Of a stretch of DNA of 37,726 bases, positions 7,097 through 14,641 are shown one piece after another. A program made the translations under genes and the position numbers. How positions within the stretch are numbered: the first letter of the stretch is position 1; each line of letters begins with the position of its first letter. Origin of the DNA: a virus. Below the pieces are notes generated by a model. That model worked only from the letters and a program-made list of their open reading frames with translations, had not been told where the DNA came from and searched no databases. The DNA lies in IMG/VR virus record IMGVR_UViG_3300020159_001169, positions 1-37,726 of that record, one strand, 5' to 3'.

Positions 7097-8176
7097 TTAA
7101 GCGATTGCTCCACCCTTGGTGTTAATCACAACACGGGATTCTCCAGTAATCATACCGAAGCCCCAAATTGCGTACCAAGCAAGACCATGCTCACGACCAA
7201 AGTCAATGACACCACCGTCACGAAGCTCTACTGGCAATGCAATAGCGTGACCGAAAGCGTTGTCACCAATCATGATGGCGCTGTATGAAGTTGCTGTTGG
7301 TGCTTGTGCACCAGTTGTACCTGTCACAAGGTCAGCAGGACCGCCGCCAGCTACAACTTGAGTTGTCTCAATAAATACTACGTCGTAGATACGACCAATT
7401 TCACCGAGCATGAAGTTGCCTGGAGCAGCGTACTTTGTTACTTCAATAAATTCTGGCCAATCACGAAGAGCACGGCTCTGTGATGGGTGAACGAAGCACA
7501 CGTATGTGTCACCAAGACGTGGGATGTTCTGACCAGCAAGGATCTCAACAGCATCTTTAATTGCTGCTGGCGACAAGTAACCTGGGCTGCTGTATGTGCC
7601 CACAGTACCTGCATCGTATGGTGAAATCGTTGTACGAGCACCCGACGCAACGTTACGACCAAACACAACGCTTGGAGGAACAGCTGCACCACCAGCAAAC
7701 GGAACAGCGTTCTGGTAGAGCGTGTTGCGTGCTTGGATGTCCATTGATTGTGCCATGTGACGACCAAGCAAACGGCTTGATGAAGCCATCACGTCGTCAA
7801 ATGCTGCGTTAAGCAACAACTCGGTTACGGCAAGAGCCTGACCTTGTTCGCCAACTGTGATTTGAATCTGTGATGCTGACAGAGCTACTGGCTCCATACG
7901 AACACCTTCAGTCAATGTTGCACCTGTGTCTTGGTCTGTTGACAAGTTTGAGTAACGCATGAAGTTGATTGTCAAACCAGGCATTACACCAAGTTCAGTC
8001 TTCTTTACTGCGAACTGCTCAAAACGAAGAACAGGCATTGCTTGGAACAAAATTTCTTTTGACCAAATCTGTTGAATTGCTGGTGAGAGTGTTGCATCAC
8101 TTGAGTAGCCTGTCGTGGTAATTGAACCAAGACCTGCTCCTGTAATTGCGCCACCTACTGGGCCTGGAATTGCCAT
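7097..8176 (-). CDS. Major capsid protein (HK97 fold, N4 gp56-like family)
   Basis: A 359-residue protein, the shell subunit. Diagnostic stretches are ILFQAMPVLRFEQFAVKKTE (N-terminal arm to E-loop), TLTEGVRMEPVALSASQIQI with VGEQGQALAVTELLLNAAFD (spine helix), and YVCFVHPSQSRALRDWPEF in the P-domain, together the layout of the N4-gp56 type capsid family. It sits directly after a coiled-coil scaffold candidate and before the connectors. AGGAG precedes ATG at 8176, and a GC-rich hairpin follows the stop. Codon use looks more C-rich at third positions than neighbours, as expected for the most expressed gene. There is no large N-terminal delta-like scaffold domain, since scaffold is separate. 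Confidence 0.88.
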   Translation of the reverse strand: MAIPGPVGGAITGAGLGSITTTGYSSDATLSPAIQQIWSKEILFQAMPVLRFEQFAVKKTELGVMPGLTINFMRYSNLSTDQDTGATLTEGVRMEPVALSASQIQITVGEQGQALAVTELLLNAAFDDVMASSSRLLGRHMAQSMDIQARNTLYQNAVPFAGGAAVPPSVVFGRNVASGARTTISPYDAGTVGTYSSPGYLSPAAIKDAVEILAGQNIPRLGDTYVCFVHPSQSRALRDWPEFIEVTKYAAPGNFMLGEIGRIYDVVFIETTQVVAGGGPADLVTGTTGAQAPTATSYSAIMIGDNAFGHAIALPVELRDGGVIDFGREHGLAWYAIWGFGMITGESRVVINTKGGAIA

Positions 8177-8211
8177 AATTTATCTCCTAAATTTCTTGTT
8201 GAATATGGACC

Positions 8212-9015
8212 TTAAAAACGACCCTTGTTGGATCGTGAACTTAATAGCCTGTCTCTCATTTTAACATACTGGTCCATTGTCATGTTTCGGATATCATCCG
8301 AGTTCAACGTTTGGTATTCCTGTTGGTTATCCATTGGTCCAGACACTGGCGAAGTAACCGATACCCCTTTAAGTTGGCGTGGTTGCGTCGCTTGTTGGAC
8401 ACTTTGAAGTATAGCAGCACTGCGTTGGCGCAAGATATCTACTGAAGCGTCTACCTCTTCAATAGTGTTACCAGCAACAAGATCAATCAATTCTGGAATG
8501 ATGTTTTCTTGTTCCTCGTGAAGCTTGCGCTGACGATAGGTTTCTAATTCGCGCAATTCGCGCTCTTTATCAAGCAATGCTTGTTGCGATTTGCGGTCCT
8601 CTTCAATTGCTGCAAACCGAGTTTGCCATTCAGCGTCAATGTTTTGAATCTTGGCGTTGAACTCATCTTCGGTTTTGGCCAACAATTGCTTAGAGGTAAG
8701 TTCCTCAAATTCGCGTTGTTTGCGGATTTCTTCTTCCTTACGAGCAGTATCTTCAGCTTTTTTAATAGCTGATTCACGGTCTTGAGCAAGAACTTTAAGT
8801 TGTTCTTCCATTGCTTTTGTTCGTGCATCGGCTTCTTCAAGACGCTTGTACATCTTGTCTTTTTCCTGCTTACGGATGTTTTCAACATCTGTCTCAGAAA
8901 AGATTTTACCCGTTGGGGTACTTTGGTTATTTGGGGCTACTTGCTGAACCGCCTCATTAAATGCATCAACTGCAACTGCAGGGATGGTGATTTCATCTGT
9001 TTCTCGCTTTGCCAT
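8212..9015 (-). CDS. Capsid scaffolding protein
   Basis: A 267-residue protein dominated by a long charged coiled coil (about residues 45-175, rich in Lys, Glu, Arg and Gln, e.g. EEADARTKAMEEQLKVLAQD). A basic, Arg-containing C-terminus (YVKMRDRLLSSRSNKGRF) follows, as in many scaffolds where the C-terminal helix binds coat protein. It lies between portal and major capsid, the standard scaffold position. No protease triad is visible, so capsid maturation protease, if any, must be elsewhere. AGGAG precedes ATG at 9015. A structural protein fused to a protease is not supported. Confidence 0.78.
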   Translation of the reverse strand: MAKRETDEITIPAVAVDAFNEAVQQVAPNNQSTPTGKIFSETDVENIRKQEKDKMYKRLEEADARTKAMEEQLKVLAQDRESAIKKAEDTARKEEEIRKQREFEELTSKQLLAKTEDEFNAKIQNIDAEWQTRFAAIEEDRKSQQALLDKERELRELETYRQRKLHEEQENIIPELIDLVAGNTIEEVDASVDILRQRSAAILQSVQQATQPRQLKGVSVTSPVSGPMDNQQEYQTLNSDDIRNMTMDQYVKMRDRLLSSRSNKGRF

Positions 9016-9066
9016 AATTTTCTCCTATGTGTTGTTTAGCGAATATTTACTGATGTGGTTTACGGA

Positions 9067-10761
9067 TTATTTGTCTTCGTCAGGAACACGACGCTGTGCA
9101 AACCTTGCGCCATATGCCCGACTAGTCATTTTATTAATTAAATCTTCCTCAATTGGTGGAATACCACCAACACCTGGAAGCGGTCCACCCGTTTCCGAAT
9201 TTCCCGCACTAGATACATTAGCACCTCCAGCAGAAGTCGTTTGCATGCCGGATGTGTCAGGCAATAAGCCTGTAGCAAGCATCACTGCCTGACCAATCTG
9301 TGCACGTACCATATCAAGTGCACCCTGATCAATTGCGTCGTCCATAAGTTCATCAAAGATTTCAATCATCTTTTCATTCGGGAATTCTTCGCCCAATGAA
9401 CGAAGAGCACCTTTTTTGGACTCAATACCCAATGCCATTTTTGCTTGGGCTTCATTAAGTTTGATAAGTGCATCAACAGGAAGTGGTTCAGGCCAATGAA
9501 TTGTTGTCTTGTAAGTATTTGGGTCCATCGGGTCTAGTTGTGTTAATTGATCCGCTTCCGGCATTGCTGACTGCGATGGGTCGTACACCAAGAGTTCTGG
9601 CAAAAATACTGCTGCTGTTCTAATAATAATTTCATTAAGCTTTTCTAAACCATTAGTAAAGTGAACTTTCTTCATTTGATAACGGTTCATCAAAGGCTGA
9701 TACTGAATCGCCAAAGCAACACCAGAAGTGTTAGATACTGGTTGGAATTGTCCTAATGCTGTTTCTGGAACACCAGTAATCTCGTGCATTGCTCGCTTAA
9801 TCAATTGAATGTACTCAAGCGCTCCAGCCATTTCTCCACGAGATTCAAGGTTAAATACTTGCGCATCTTTTGGTAAACCAGCCCAAACTTTCTTCGGCCC
9901 TCGCTCAAGTTGGCTTGCTTTTGCACCAGTAATAATTGTTACAGGAGCAGCATGGTAGTTGATGATGTCTGAAACTTCAGTCATCTTTTCGTTCAGTTCA
10001 CGATTTAGTTGGATGACATCCCAAATGTCCGATTGGCCCCAAGGTGAAGAAGTAATGGTTACGTTTGGAATGTGGACAATAGGAACGGTTCCAATTGGGT
10101 TTGGATACGAATCAATTAGTTCGTCGTTTACATATTGCTGAACTAGTTCGTCAGTAAGGATTTCTGTAAAAGTGTAAACCTGACGAGTACCTTCTGGAGA
10201 TGTACCCCAAAAGCGATATTTAAGTTTAAAACGCAACAAACGTTCACGATCATGTGGATGGTATTCAGGAAAGCAATGCGCTGGGTTAAGAGGTAAAATG
10301 CGAACACGACCTGGACGAACAACACCAGCACCATCTTCGTATGGTTCATCATACGCAACTTTTACAAAGCAGTCTCCAGTAACACTGGCTAACTGACCCA
10401 TCTGCCAAAGCAAATAGTGTTTGTTGTTTTGGTTATCCCAAACCTCGTGAAGAAGTCGTGGAATGATTGCTTGGTTTTGCTCAGGAACTTTAAATTGAAT
10501 TCCTTTACCAAAACAAAAGTTGGTGATAAAGTCCGACATTGTTCGGACGTAATTCATTGTAATGTTGTTGTCGCCCATTTCGCGACGGTATGACCAATGG
10601 TGTCCTAGATACCAAGCCCACGCAGCAGAGTAGCGGTTAAGGCGTGGACCGTGAACTTCAAACTCTTCGTCCGCAAGTTCAACTAGTCCTAAAGGGCTGA
10701 TAGCAACTGTTAGATCGCTAGATGCAGCCCTGTAGGACGGTGACCAAAAATCAATAGGCAT
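9067..10761 (-). CDS. Portal protein
   Basis: A 564-residue portal, the dodecameric ring through which DNA enters and leaves. It begins with a helical region (RLNRYSAAWAWYLGHHWSYR) and contains MNYVRTMSDFITNFCFGKGI, and a central PVSNTSGVALAIQYQPL segment that matches the 'SG-x-A-L-x-x-x-xx-P-L' stem/clip signature of SPP1 gp6-like portals. EITGVPETALGQF just before it is also typical of portals. The C-terminal part has a Pro/Gly-rich run (GPLPGVGGIPPIEED). It is the first gene of the structural module and is followed by scaffold. GAGG lies upstream of ATG at 10761. Length is normal for the family. Confidence 0.92.
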   Translation of the reverse strand: MPIDFWSPSYRAASSDLTVAISPLGLVELADEEFEVHGPRLNRYSAAWAWYLGHHWSYRREMGDNNITMNYVRTMSDFITNFCFGKGIQFKVPEQNQAIIPRLLHEVWDNQNNKHYLLWQMGQLASVTGDCFVKVAYDEPYEDGAGVVRPGRVRILPLNPAHCFPEYHPHDRERLLRFKLKYRFWGTSPEGTRQVYTFTEILTDELVQQYVNDELIDSYPNPIGTVPIVHIPNVTITSSPWGQSDIWDVIQLNRELNEKMTEVSDIINYHAAPVTIITGAKASQLERGPKKVWAGLPKDAQVFNLESRGEMAGALEYIQLIKRAMHEITGVPETALGQFQPVSNTSGVALAIQYQPLMNRYQMKKVHFTNGLEKLNEIIIRTAAVFLPELLVYDPSQSAMPEADQLTQLDPMDPNTYKTTIHWPEPLPVDALIKLNEAQAKMALGIESKKGALRSLGEEFPNEKMIEIFDELMDDAIDQGALDMVRAQIGQAVMLATGLLPDTSGMQTTSAGGANVSSAGNSETGGPLPGVGGIPPIEEDLINKMTSRAYGARFAQRRVPDEDK

Positions 10762-10791
10762 TTAAAACCTCACTAAGAAAGTAATAAGATA

Positions 10792-11043
10792 TTACTTCTT
10801 TTTTGCAGGTGTTTTTTTAGCAACAGGCTTTGCTGGGGCTGCGGCTACGGCTTTTGTAGCCAATTCAATCAACATTGTTGTGTTTTTGTTGCCAATCTTG
10901 GTTGAAACAAAAGACAAAACAAGGGCTGCTACTGGAACGCAAGCTGCAATTACTTCGGCTGACAAGTCATATTTTGCACCAGCGTATGTCAATAGGCCTA
11001 ACAAGGCTCCTTTGGCTGTTGCGTCTACATGTGCTGTTTTCAT
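10792..11043 (-). CDS. Small membrane protein, holin-like candidate
   Basis: An 83-residue protein with two hydrophobic segments: about residues 12-25 (GALLGLLTYAGAKY) and 33-52 (VIAACVPVAALVLSFVSTKI). A Lys/Pro/Ala tail ends it (PAKPVAKKTPAKKK). Size, membrane segment and basic tail fit class II holins or other small phage membrane proteins, but it lies away from the endolysin, next to the portal. A strong AAAGGAG site precedes ATG at 11043. It could equally be a histone-like or DNA-binding membrane anchor because of the KKTPAKKK tail. Holin function is a guess. Confidence 0.5.
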   Translation of the reverse strand: MKTAHVDATAKGALLGLLTYAGAKYDLSAEVIAACVPVAALVLSFVSTKIGNKNTTMLIELATKAVAAAPAKPVAKKTPAKKK

Positions 11044-11071
11044 GGTATTACTCCTTTTGTTGGTTTGTTAA

Positions 11072-11707
11072 TTATACAGGTTTACGCGATTTACTGCGCA
11101 CTTCGTATTCTTGCACAAAGGTGTGGTATGGCGCACCCGTGTATGGGTCAAACTTAGCAGAGATTGCTATGGCTTTTATGGCGTTGGATTTTGCTTGAAC
11201 TATCGTCTGTTTTTTGTTATGCACTAAAGCCTGTAATGCCCCAAGAGCATATGAAGATCCAGTACCAATTGCGTATAGTCCAGTAAAATCGGAATACCAC
11301 GAATAATCTCCATCAATCAAGTACAGCGTTCCGTTGATTGCCAAAAGAATAGTTGATCCTTGTTCAGCCATGTGCTCTTTATCGTCACGATCAGGAACTG
11401 AGTATCCTTGAGAATCAAAGCATTCTCGCAATGCAGGAATAAATTTGCTAGTAATAAACTGGTCTAATTTTTTACCCCTAGTATTAGGCGTTGGGGTTGG
11501 TGGTTGGAACACATGTTGAAGAATATTGATTGCTCTAAGATCACCAGCAGTTGCCAATAAGTACTTTCCATTGACGGCTACTTTTCCAGAACCTTCACGT
11601 AGAGTTCCTATTTGTGAAATCAACCCATCGGAATAAGAATCGCTAATACGTGAGTCAGCACAAATTACTGAAAACCCATCTCCTTGAATAGCAATAATTG
11701 TTGTCAT
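11072..11707 (-). CDS. Proteasome/HslV-like Ntn-hydrolase (threonine peptidase candidate)
   Basis: A 211-residue protein resembling 20S proteasome beta subunits and HslV. It begins M-TTIIAI; removal of Met would expose Thr1, and ADSR then places Asp at position 17, as in proteasome active sites. KVAVNGKYLLATAGDLRA follows, matching the 'K-[IV]...A-x-x-G-D' region (here Lys41 after an apparent 8-residue insertion relative to Lys33). YAIGTGSSYALGALQAL matches the 'G-S-G-S-x-x-A-x-G-x-L' motif, and AISAKFDPYTGAP matches the final Asp motif. I infer a threonine peptidase acting in the infected cell or on the prohead. It lies 5 bases after the phosphoesterase gene with a weak ribosome site, so coupling is likely. 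Peptidase activity is untested. Confidence 0.8.
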   Translation of the reverse strand: MTTIIAIQGDGFSVICADSRISDSYSDGLISQIGTLREGSGKVAVNGKYLLATAGDLRAINILQHVFQPPTPTPNTRGKKLDQFITSKFIPALRECFDSQGYSVPDRDDKEHMAEQGSTILLAINGTLYLIDGDYSWYSDFTGLYAIGTGSSYALGALQALVHNKKQTIVQAKSNAIKAIAISAKFDPYTGAPYHTFVQEYEVRSKSRKPV

Positions 11708-11712
11708 GTGTG

Positions 11713-12882
11713 TTACGCACTGTACTCTTTACCGTGGTACATTGCCCAACCATCGTAAATTGGAATTACCTCATACGCAAACTTGTGTGCTCCAGTGTCT
11801 TCGTAAGTAACTACACCAAGACCCTGTTGCCAGTTCTCATAGCGAACTAGTGGTCGCCCATCTAAATCTACGCCACCTTTAGTAGAAGGGATAGCACCAT
11901 CAATGCGAGCGAGACAGCCAGGCGACGCCGCCATGATTGTGCGAGGACCATCAAAGTCCTCTCTAGTCTTATACGCAGTTTCAATTCTGTGAATGTGTCC
12001 ATAAATTACGCTCGTTTTCTCTGCATTTAAATAAACGTGTGCTGTTGATCCTGATGACTTAACTCTATCTCCATGTATTACTCGTAACTTTTCGTTAATC
12101 CAAAAATCCGATGCCGGATACCCTGGTCGGTACTCAACACCAAATTCATCCATTCGGCACAGATACGGAACACTTAATACGGGCCAAGATTCTGGGATGT
12201 TTCCCTTTCTTAAACCGTAAGCAGCACCAGCGTTTACTAATAAATACTTTGGCATTCGTTCTTCGTGGTTTCCTGCCAACCAAATTATTTGTGCACTAGG
12301 AGCAGCGTTTCGCATCTCTGCGCAAAAAGCTGTAGCCCTATCAACAGATGCTTGCGTTGTTTGTGCGTATGCTGGATACGTAAGATACTTGCCCATTTCT
12401 GGCAAATCCAAGTTATCACCAACACAAACAATGACGTCGGGCTTTACAGTTTTAATTATGGATAATGAAACAGCAATTGCTTTTTCATCATGTGTAGGTT
12501 CAAGGTCGCCAGACCTGCCGCGATAAAATCCAATTTGCAAGTCAGGAACAACAACGCATGTTTTGAATCCCGTAGTTGGCTTAGCAGAAACTTTGTTTAC
12601 TGGAACTTTAAAAGTTGGACCTTGTTTGACAACAGGCCATTCTGGTCCAACTTCCCATTTAGGAGATAGTTGAACAACGACTGTTTCTTGAGTTTGTGGT
12701 TCACCTTCTTTGTCTTTAGAAAAACGCTGTGTAACAGTAACTTTTTTGATGTCACCTATTTCAGATACATCAATATCTTTTTCAAGCAACACGTCTGCTA
12801 AAGAACTAAGCAGCTTATCCTTGCGTTGTTTTTTTTCTTGTTCAGACGCGATATTAGTTAATTTGTTTTGTAAGTTGCTCAT
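11713..12882 (-). CDS. Calcineurin-like metallophosphoesterase
   Basis: A 389-residue protein with the metal-binding motifs of the calcineurin-like family: VVPDLQIG (D114; the usual His is Gln116), VGDNLD (D156, N157), AGNHEE (N205, H206), VIHGDR (H270), and YGHIHR (H296, H298). The N-terminal 100 residues are charged and not part of the catalytic fold, and may bind nucleic acid or a partner. Substrate could be a nucleic acid or a phosphoester small molecule. Its start overlaps the preceding gene's TGA (ATGA at 12879), with GGAG upstream. In related phages such genes sit between terminase and portal. The Gln in the first motif is notable but also known in some members. Confidence 0.85.
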   Translation of the reverse strand: MSNLQNKLTNIASEQEKKQRKDKLLSSLADVLLEKDIDVSEIGDIKKVTVTQRFSKDKEGEPQTQETVVVQLSPKWEVGPEWPVVKQGPTFKVPVNKVSAKPTTGFKTCVVVPDLQIGFYRGRSGDLEPTHDEKAIAVSLSIIKTVKPDVIVCVGDNLDLPEMGKYLTYPAYAQTTQASVDRATAFCAEMRNAAPSAQIIWLAGNHEERMPKYLLVNAGAAYGLRKGNIPESWPVLSVPYLCRMDEFGVEYRPGYPASDFWINEKLRVIHGDRVKSSGSTAHVYLNAEKTSVIYGHIHRIETAYKTREDFDGPRTIMAASPGCLARIDGAIPSTKGGVDLDGRPLVRYENWQQGLGVVTYEDTGAHKFAYEVIPIYDGWAMYHGKEYSA

Positions 12883-13172
12883 TGTTTTTTCTCCAGGTTG
12901 TTAGGAAAGCATAAACATTGATCATCTGTTCCTGTTTTAAAACAATGACGTTTATGGTTGATTGTAGTTCTTGATATTGAAAATCCTTCTGTAATTAATG
13001 CTTTATGTATTTGACTTGTTGAAGCAGGACTTTGTAGTGCAGATATAAAAGCCTGCGCTGTTTCTTTGTCTAATCGTTTGTAAAGTTTCCCCAACGGACA
13101 AGGTGCTTCAACTGATTCTGACATCACTGCTAGTTTTGAAAGCAGTGTTTCTTTTTGTGTACCTTTTGTCAT
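12879..13172 (-). CDS. Small helix-turn-helix-like protein, terminase-small candidate
   Basis: A 97-residue protein. SPASTSQIHKALITEGFSIS followed by RTTINHKRH looks like a helix-turn-helix with a recognition helix starting 'SRTTINHKRHC'. The C-terminus has a Cys/His cluster (HCFKTGTDDQCLC) that could hold zinc. Size, HTH and place, upstream of the phosphoesterase and portal genes, are compatible with a DNA-binding packaging factor such as a small terminase, but a transcription factor is equally possible. Its ATG overlaps the previous gene's TGA (ATGA at 13169), and its own TGA overlaps the next ATG. Function is inferred. Confidence 0.55.
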   Translation of the reverse strand: MTKGTQKETLLSKLAVMSESVEAPCPLGKLYKRLDKETAQAFISALQSPASTSQIHKALITEGFSISRTTINHKRHCFKTGTDDQCLCFPNNLEKKQ

Positions 13173-13312
13173 TTTGGTTCCTTTTTAGCCAATTTGTTTT
13201 TCTTCTCCAACAACAGCTTGTCTATCAAGTTTACTAACTCTTCTTCTTCCATTTTCCCTGGATAGACTTTTCGTAAGAAGTAAACAATTAGATCAATATC
13301 TGAAACCCGCAT
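13169..13312 (-). CDS. Small acidic/basic helical protein (47 aa)
   Basis: A 47-residue frame: MRVSDIDLIVYFLRKVYPGK, then a Glu-rich and Leu-rich helix, then a Lys tail (EKKNKLAKKEPK). Its stop overlaps the ATG of the HTH-like gene (ATGA), which supports translation. No clear ribosome site precedes the ATG at 13312. Nothing in it identifies a family. It could act with the HTH-like protein, since the pair is coupled. Confidence 0.55.
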   Translation of the reverse strand: MRVSDIDLIVYFLRKVYPGKMEEEELVNLIDKLLLEKKNKLAKKEPK

Positions 13313-13363
13313 ACAGGCATACTATCAACTCAGTGGCGGGTCGTCAACAGAGTGTTGTAATGT

Positions 13364-14140
13364 TTACTTTAAGCCGAGAAGTTCTTTCACTTTTGGACCG
13401 ACAACAGAATCAGCGTTAAGTTTGTTGGCAACTTTAAACGCCTTAATTGCTTCTTGGGTTTGTGGCCCAAGATCGCCATCAACTGCGCCTTTATAAAAAC
13501 CTTTGTCTTTAAGGGCTTGTTGGAGTTCTTTTTTCTCATCTTTATGAGCAGACGTTGGTGGGGCTACTGCCAAATTAACAACAGGTGCCGCAACTGCTGG
13601 CTGCCCGCTAGTGAAAGCAACTACTGCTGGGGTTGGGTTATCACCAGTTACTAGTCGCAAATGCCAGGGTTCGCTTGGAACCACTTCCCAAGAAAATCCA
13701 AAATCTTTAACGTTTGCAATCAACCAATTAAGGCGCTTTGGTTCACCTGCTGAATGCACGTCAACAGCAATACCAAGGTTATGGTTTGATTTTCCTGGCG
13801 TGGCAAGCATTGCCATTCCTTTTTTTAAGTACCAGGTTTTTCCCTCAAATGATTTTGTGCTTGTTCCTGAAATCGGTTCCAAAACGTAGCGCTGTTTAAA
13901 GCCCGCCAATTGCGACTCGTAAGAGCGATAGAGGTCGCCCGATGATGTGGGCTTGAGTTCAAGCCCGTCTGCTTTGGCTTTGGCGACCATTGCGTTCCAT
14001 GCGTCGGCTGCTCGCCAGTGAAGTTTTCCGCCTCCTGGGATTGGTCTAAGTAGAGATTCGGGCAGTTTTCCAGGATCAACTCCTTTAAGGTCTTTGGGCA
14101 TAACAATAGGAACAATGTAGTCCCACGCAACTTTACTCAT
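13364..14140 (-). CDS. Endolysin: M15 (VanY-like) peptidase with peptidoglycan-binding domain
   Basis: A 258-residue lysis enzyme that cuts peptide links in the cell wall. Residues about 40-170 form an M15-type D-Ala-D-Ala carboxypeptidase domain with zinc ligands in SNHNLGIAVDVHS (H120, D127) and EPWHLRL (H160). A Pro/Ala/Val linker (about 172-200) leads to a C-terminal PG_binding_1 domain (about 203-257) with the 'LQ-x-x-L-x-x-x-G-x-Y-x-G-x-x-D-G-x-x-G-x-x-T' pattern (KGFYKGAVDGDLGPQTQEAI). No signal peptide, so a holin should release it. Its ATG overlaps the stop of the holin candidate (ATGA at 14137). Confidence 0.9.
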   Translation of the reverse strand: MSKVAWDYIVPIVMPKDLKGVDPGKLPESLLRPIPGGGKLHWRAADAWNAMVAKAKADGLELKPTSSGDLYRSYESQLAGFKQRYVLEPISGTSTKSFEGKTWYLKKGMAMLATPGKSNHNLGIAVDVHSAGEPKRLNWLIANVKDFGFSWEVVPSEPWHLRLVTGDNPTPAVVAFTSGQPAVAAPVVNLAVAPPTSAHKDEKKELQQALKDKGFYKGAVDGDLGPQTQEAIKAFKVANKLNADSVVGPKVKELLGLK

Positions 14141-14439
14141 TGTACATCCTTTGTTTTGGGTTTAACTGCTTTATTTGGTTCTTCTTTTATTGCAGACTCT
14201 TTGCCATCAACTTTGTTAAAAACATCATTAATTTCCGAAAGAGTAAGTTTTCCGTCATCTAGGAAAGAACGAGACAAGCCTTCCACGACAAAAGCAACAC
14301 CAGCAATACCAGCCATAAAGCAAGCTTTCCACAGTGGAACTCCGGCAATTGCGCCTGCACCAATTACACCCAAACCAGAGGCTGCAAAGGTTGCAAGTAT
14401 TCTGAGTAGGACATTAACAAACAAATCTTTATTTTTCAT
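14137..14439 (-). CDS. Holin candidate 1
   Basis: A 100-residue membrane protein immediately before the endolysin gene and overlapping it (ATGA). Two hydrophobic stretches (about residues 8-32, LLRILATFAASGLGVIGAGA, and 36-54, LWKACFMAGIAGVAFVVEGL) are followed by an acidic and Lys-rich tail. DDGKLTLSEINDVF resembles the C-terminal segment of several actinophage holins. It would form the membrane pore that lets the endolysin through. Position and topology support this; the family is not certain. Confidence 0.72.
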   Translation of the reverse strand: MKNKDLFVNVLLRILATFAASGLGVIGAGAIAGVPLWKACFMAGIAGVAFVVEGLSRSFLDDGKLTLSEINDVFNKVDGKESAIKEEPNKAVKPKTKDVQ

Positions 14440-14641
14440 AGGTGTGCCAATCTATGTGTTTATCTAATTTCTTTCCTACTTTTTTAACGTTCTTTGTTAA
14501 AATTTGCATTTCTTCCATGACTTTATTGTGGTCATCTTTATTTGTTTTTGCAAGGGTAATTAAAAGTTTTAGTACCCAACCAGTTCCCGTAGCCAAAACA
14601 GGAATGGATGCAGCAATAACTATTGCCCAGGCGTCAGTCAT
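14429..14641 (-). CDS. Holin candidate 2 / membrane-anchored coiled coil
   Basis: A 70-residue frame taken from the ATG at 14641, which overlaps the end of the preceding gene by 8 bases. A longer reading from 14710 is possible but would sit fully inside the upstream gene. It has one transmembrane helix (AWAIVIAASIPVLATGTGWV, then LKLLITLA) and a charged coiled coil (DHNKVMEEMQILTKNVKKVG) ending KHIDWHTYEK. This one-TM plus coiled-coil form is common among phage holins and antiholins next to an endolysin. With the second holin candidate and the endolysin it forms a three-gene lysis cassette. Confidence 0.65.
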   Translation of the reverse strand: MTDAWAIVIAASIPVLATGTGWVLKLLITLAKTNKDDHNKVMEEMQILTKNVKKVGKKLDKHIDWHTYEK

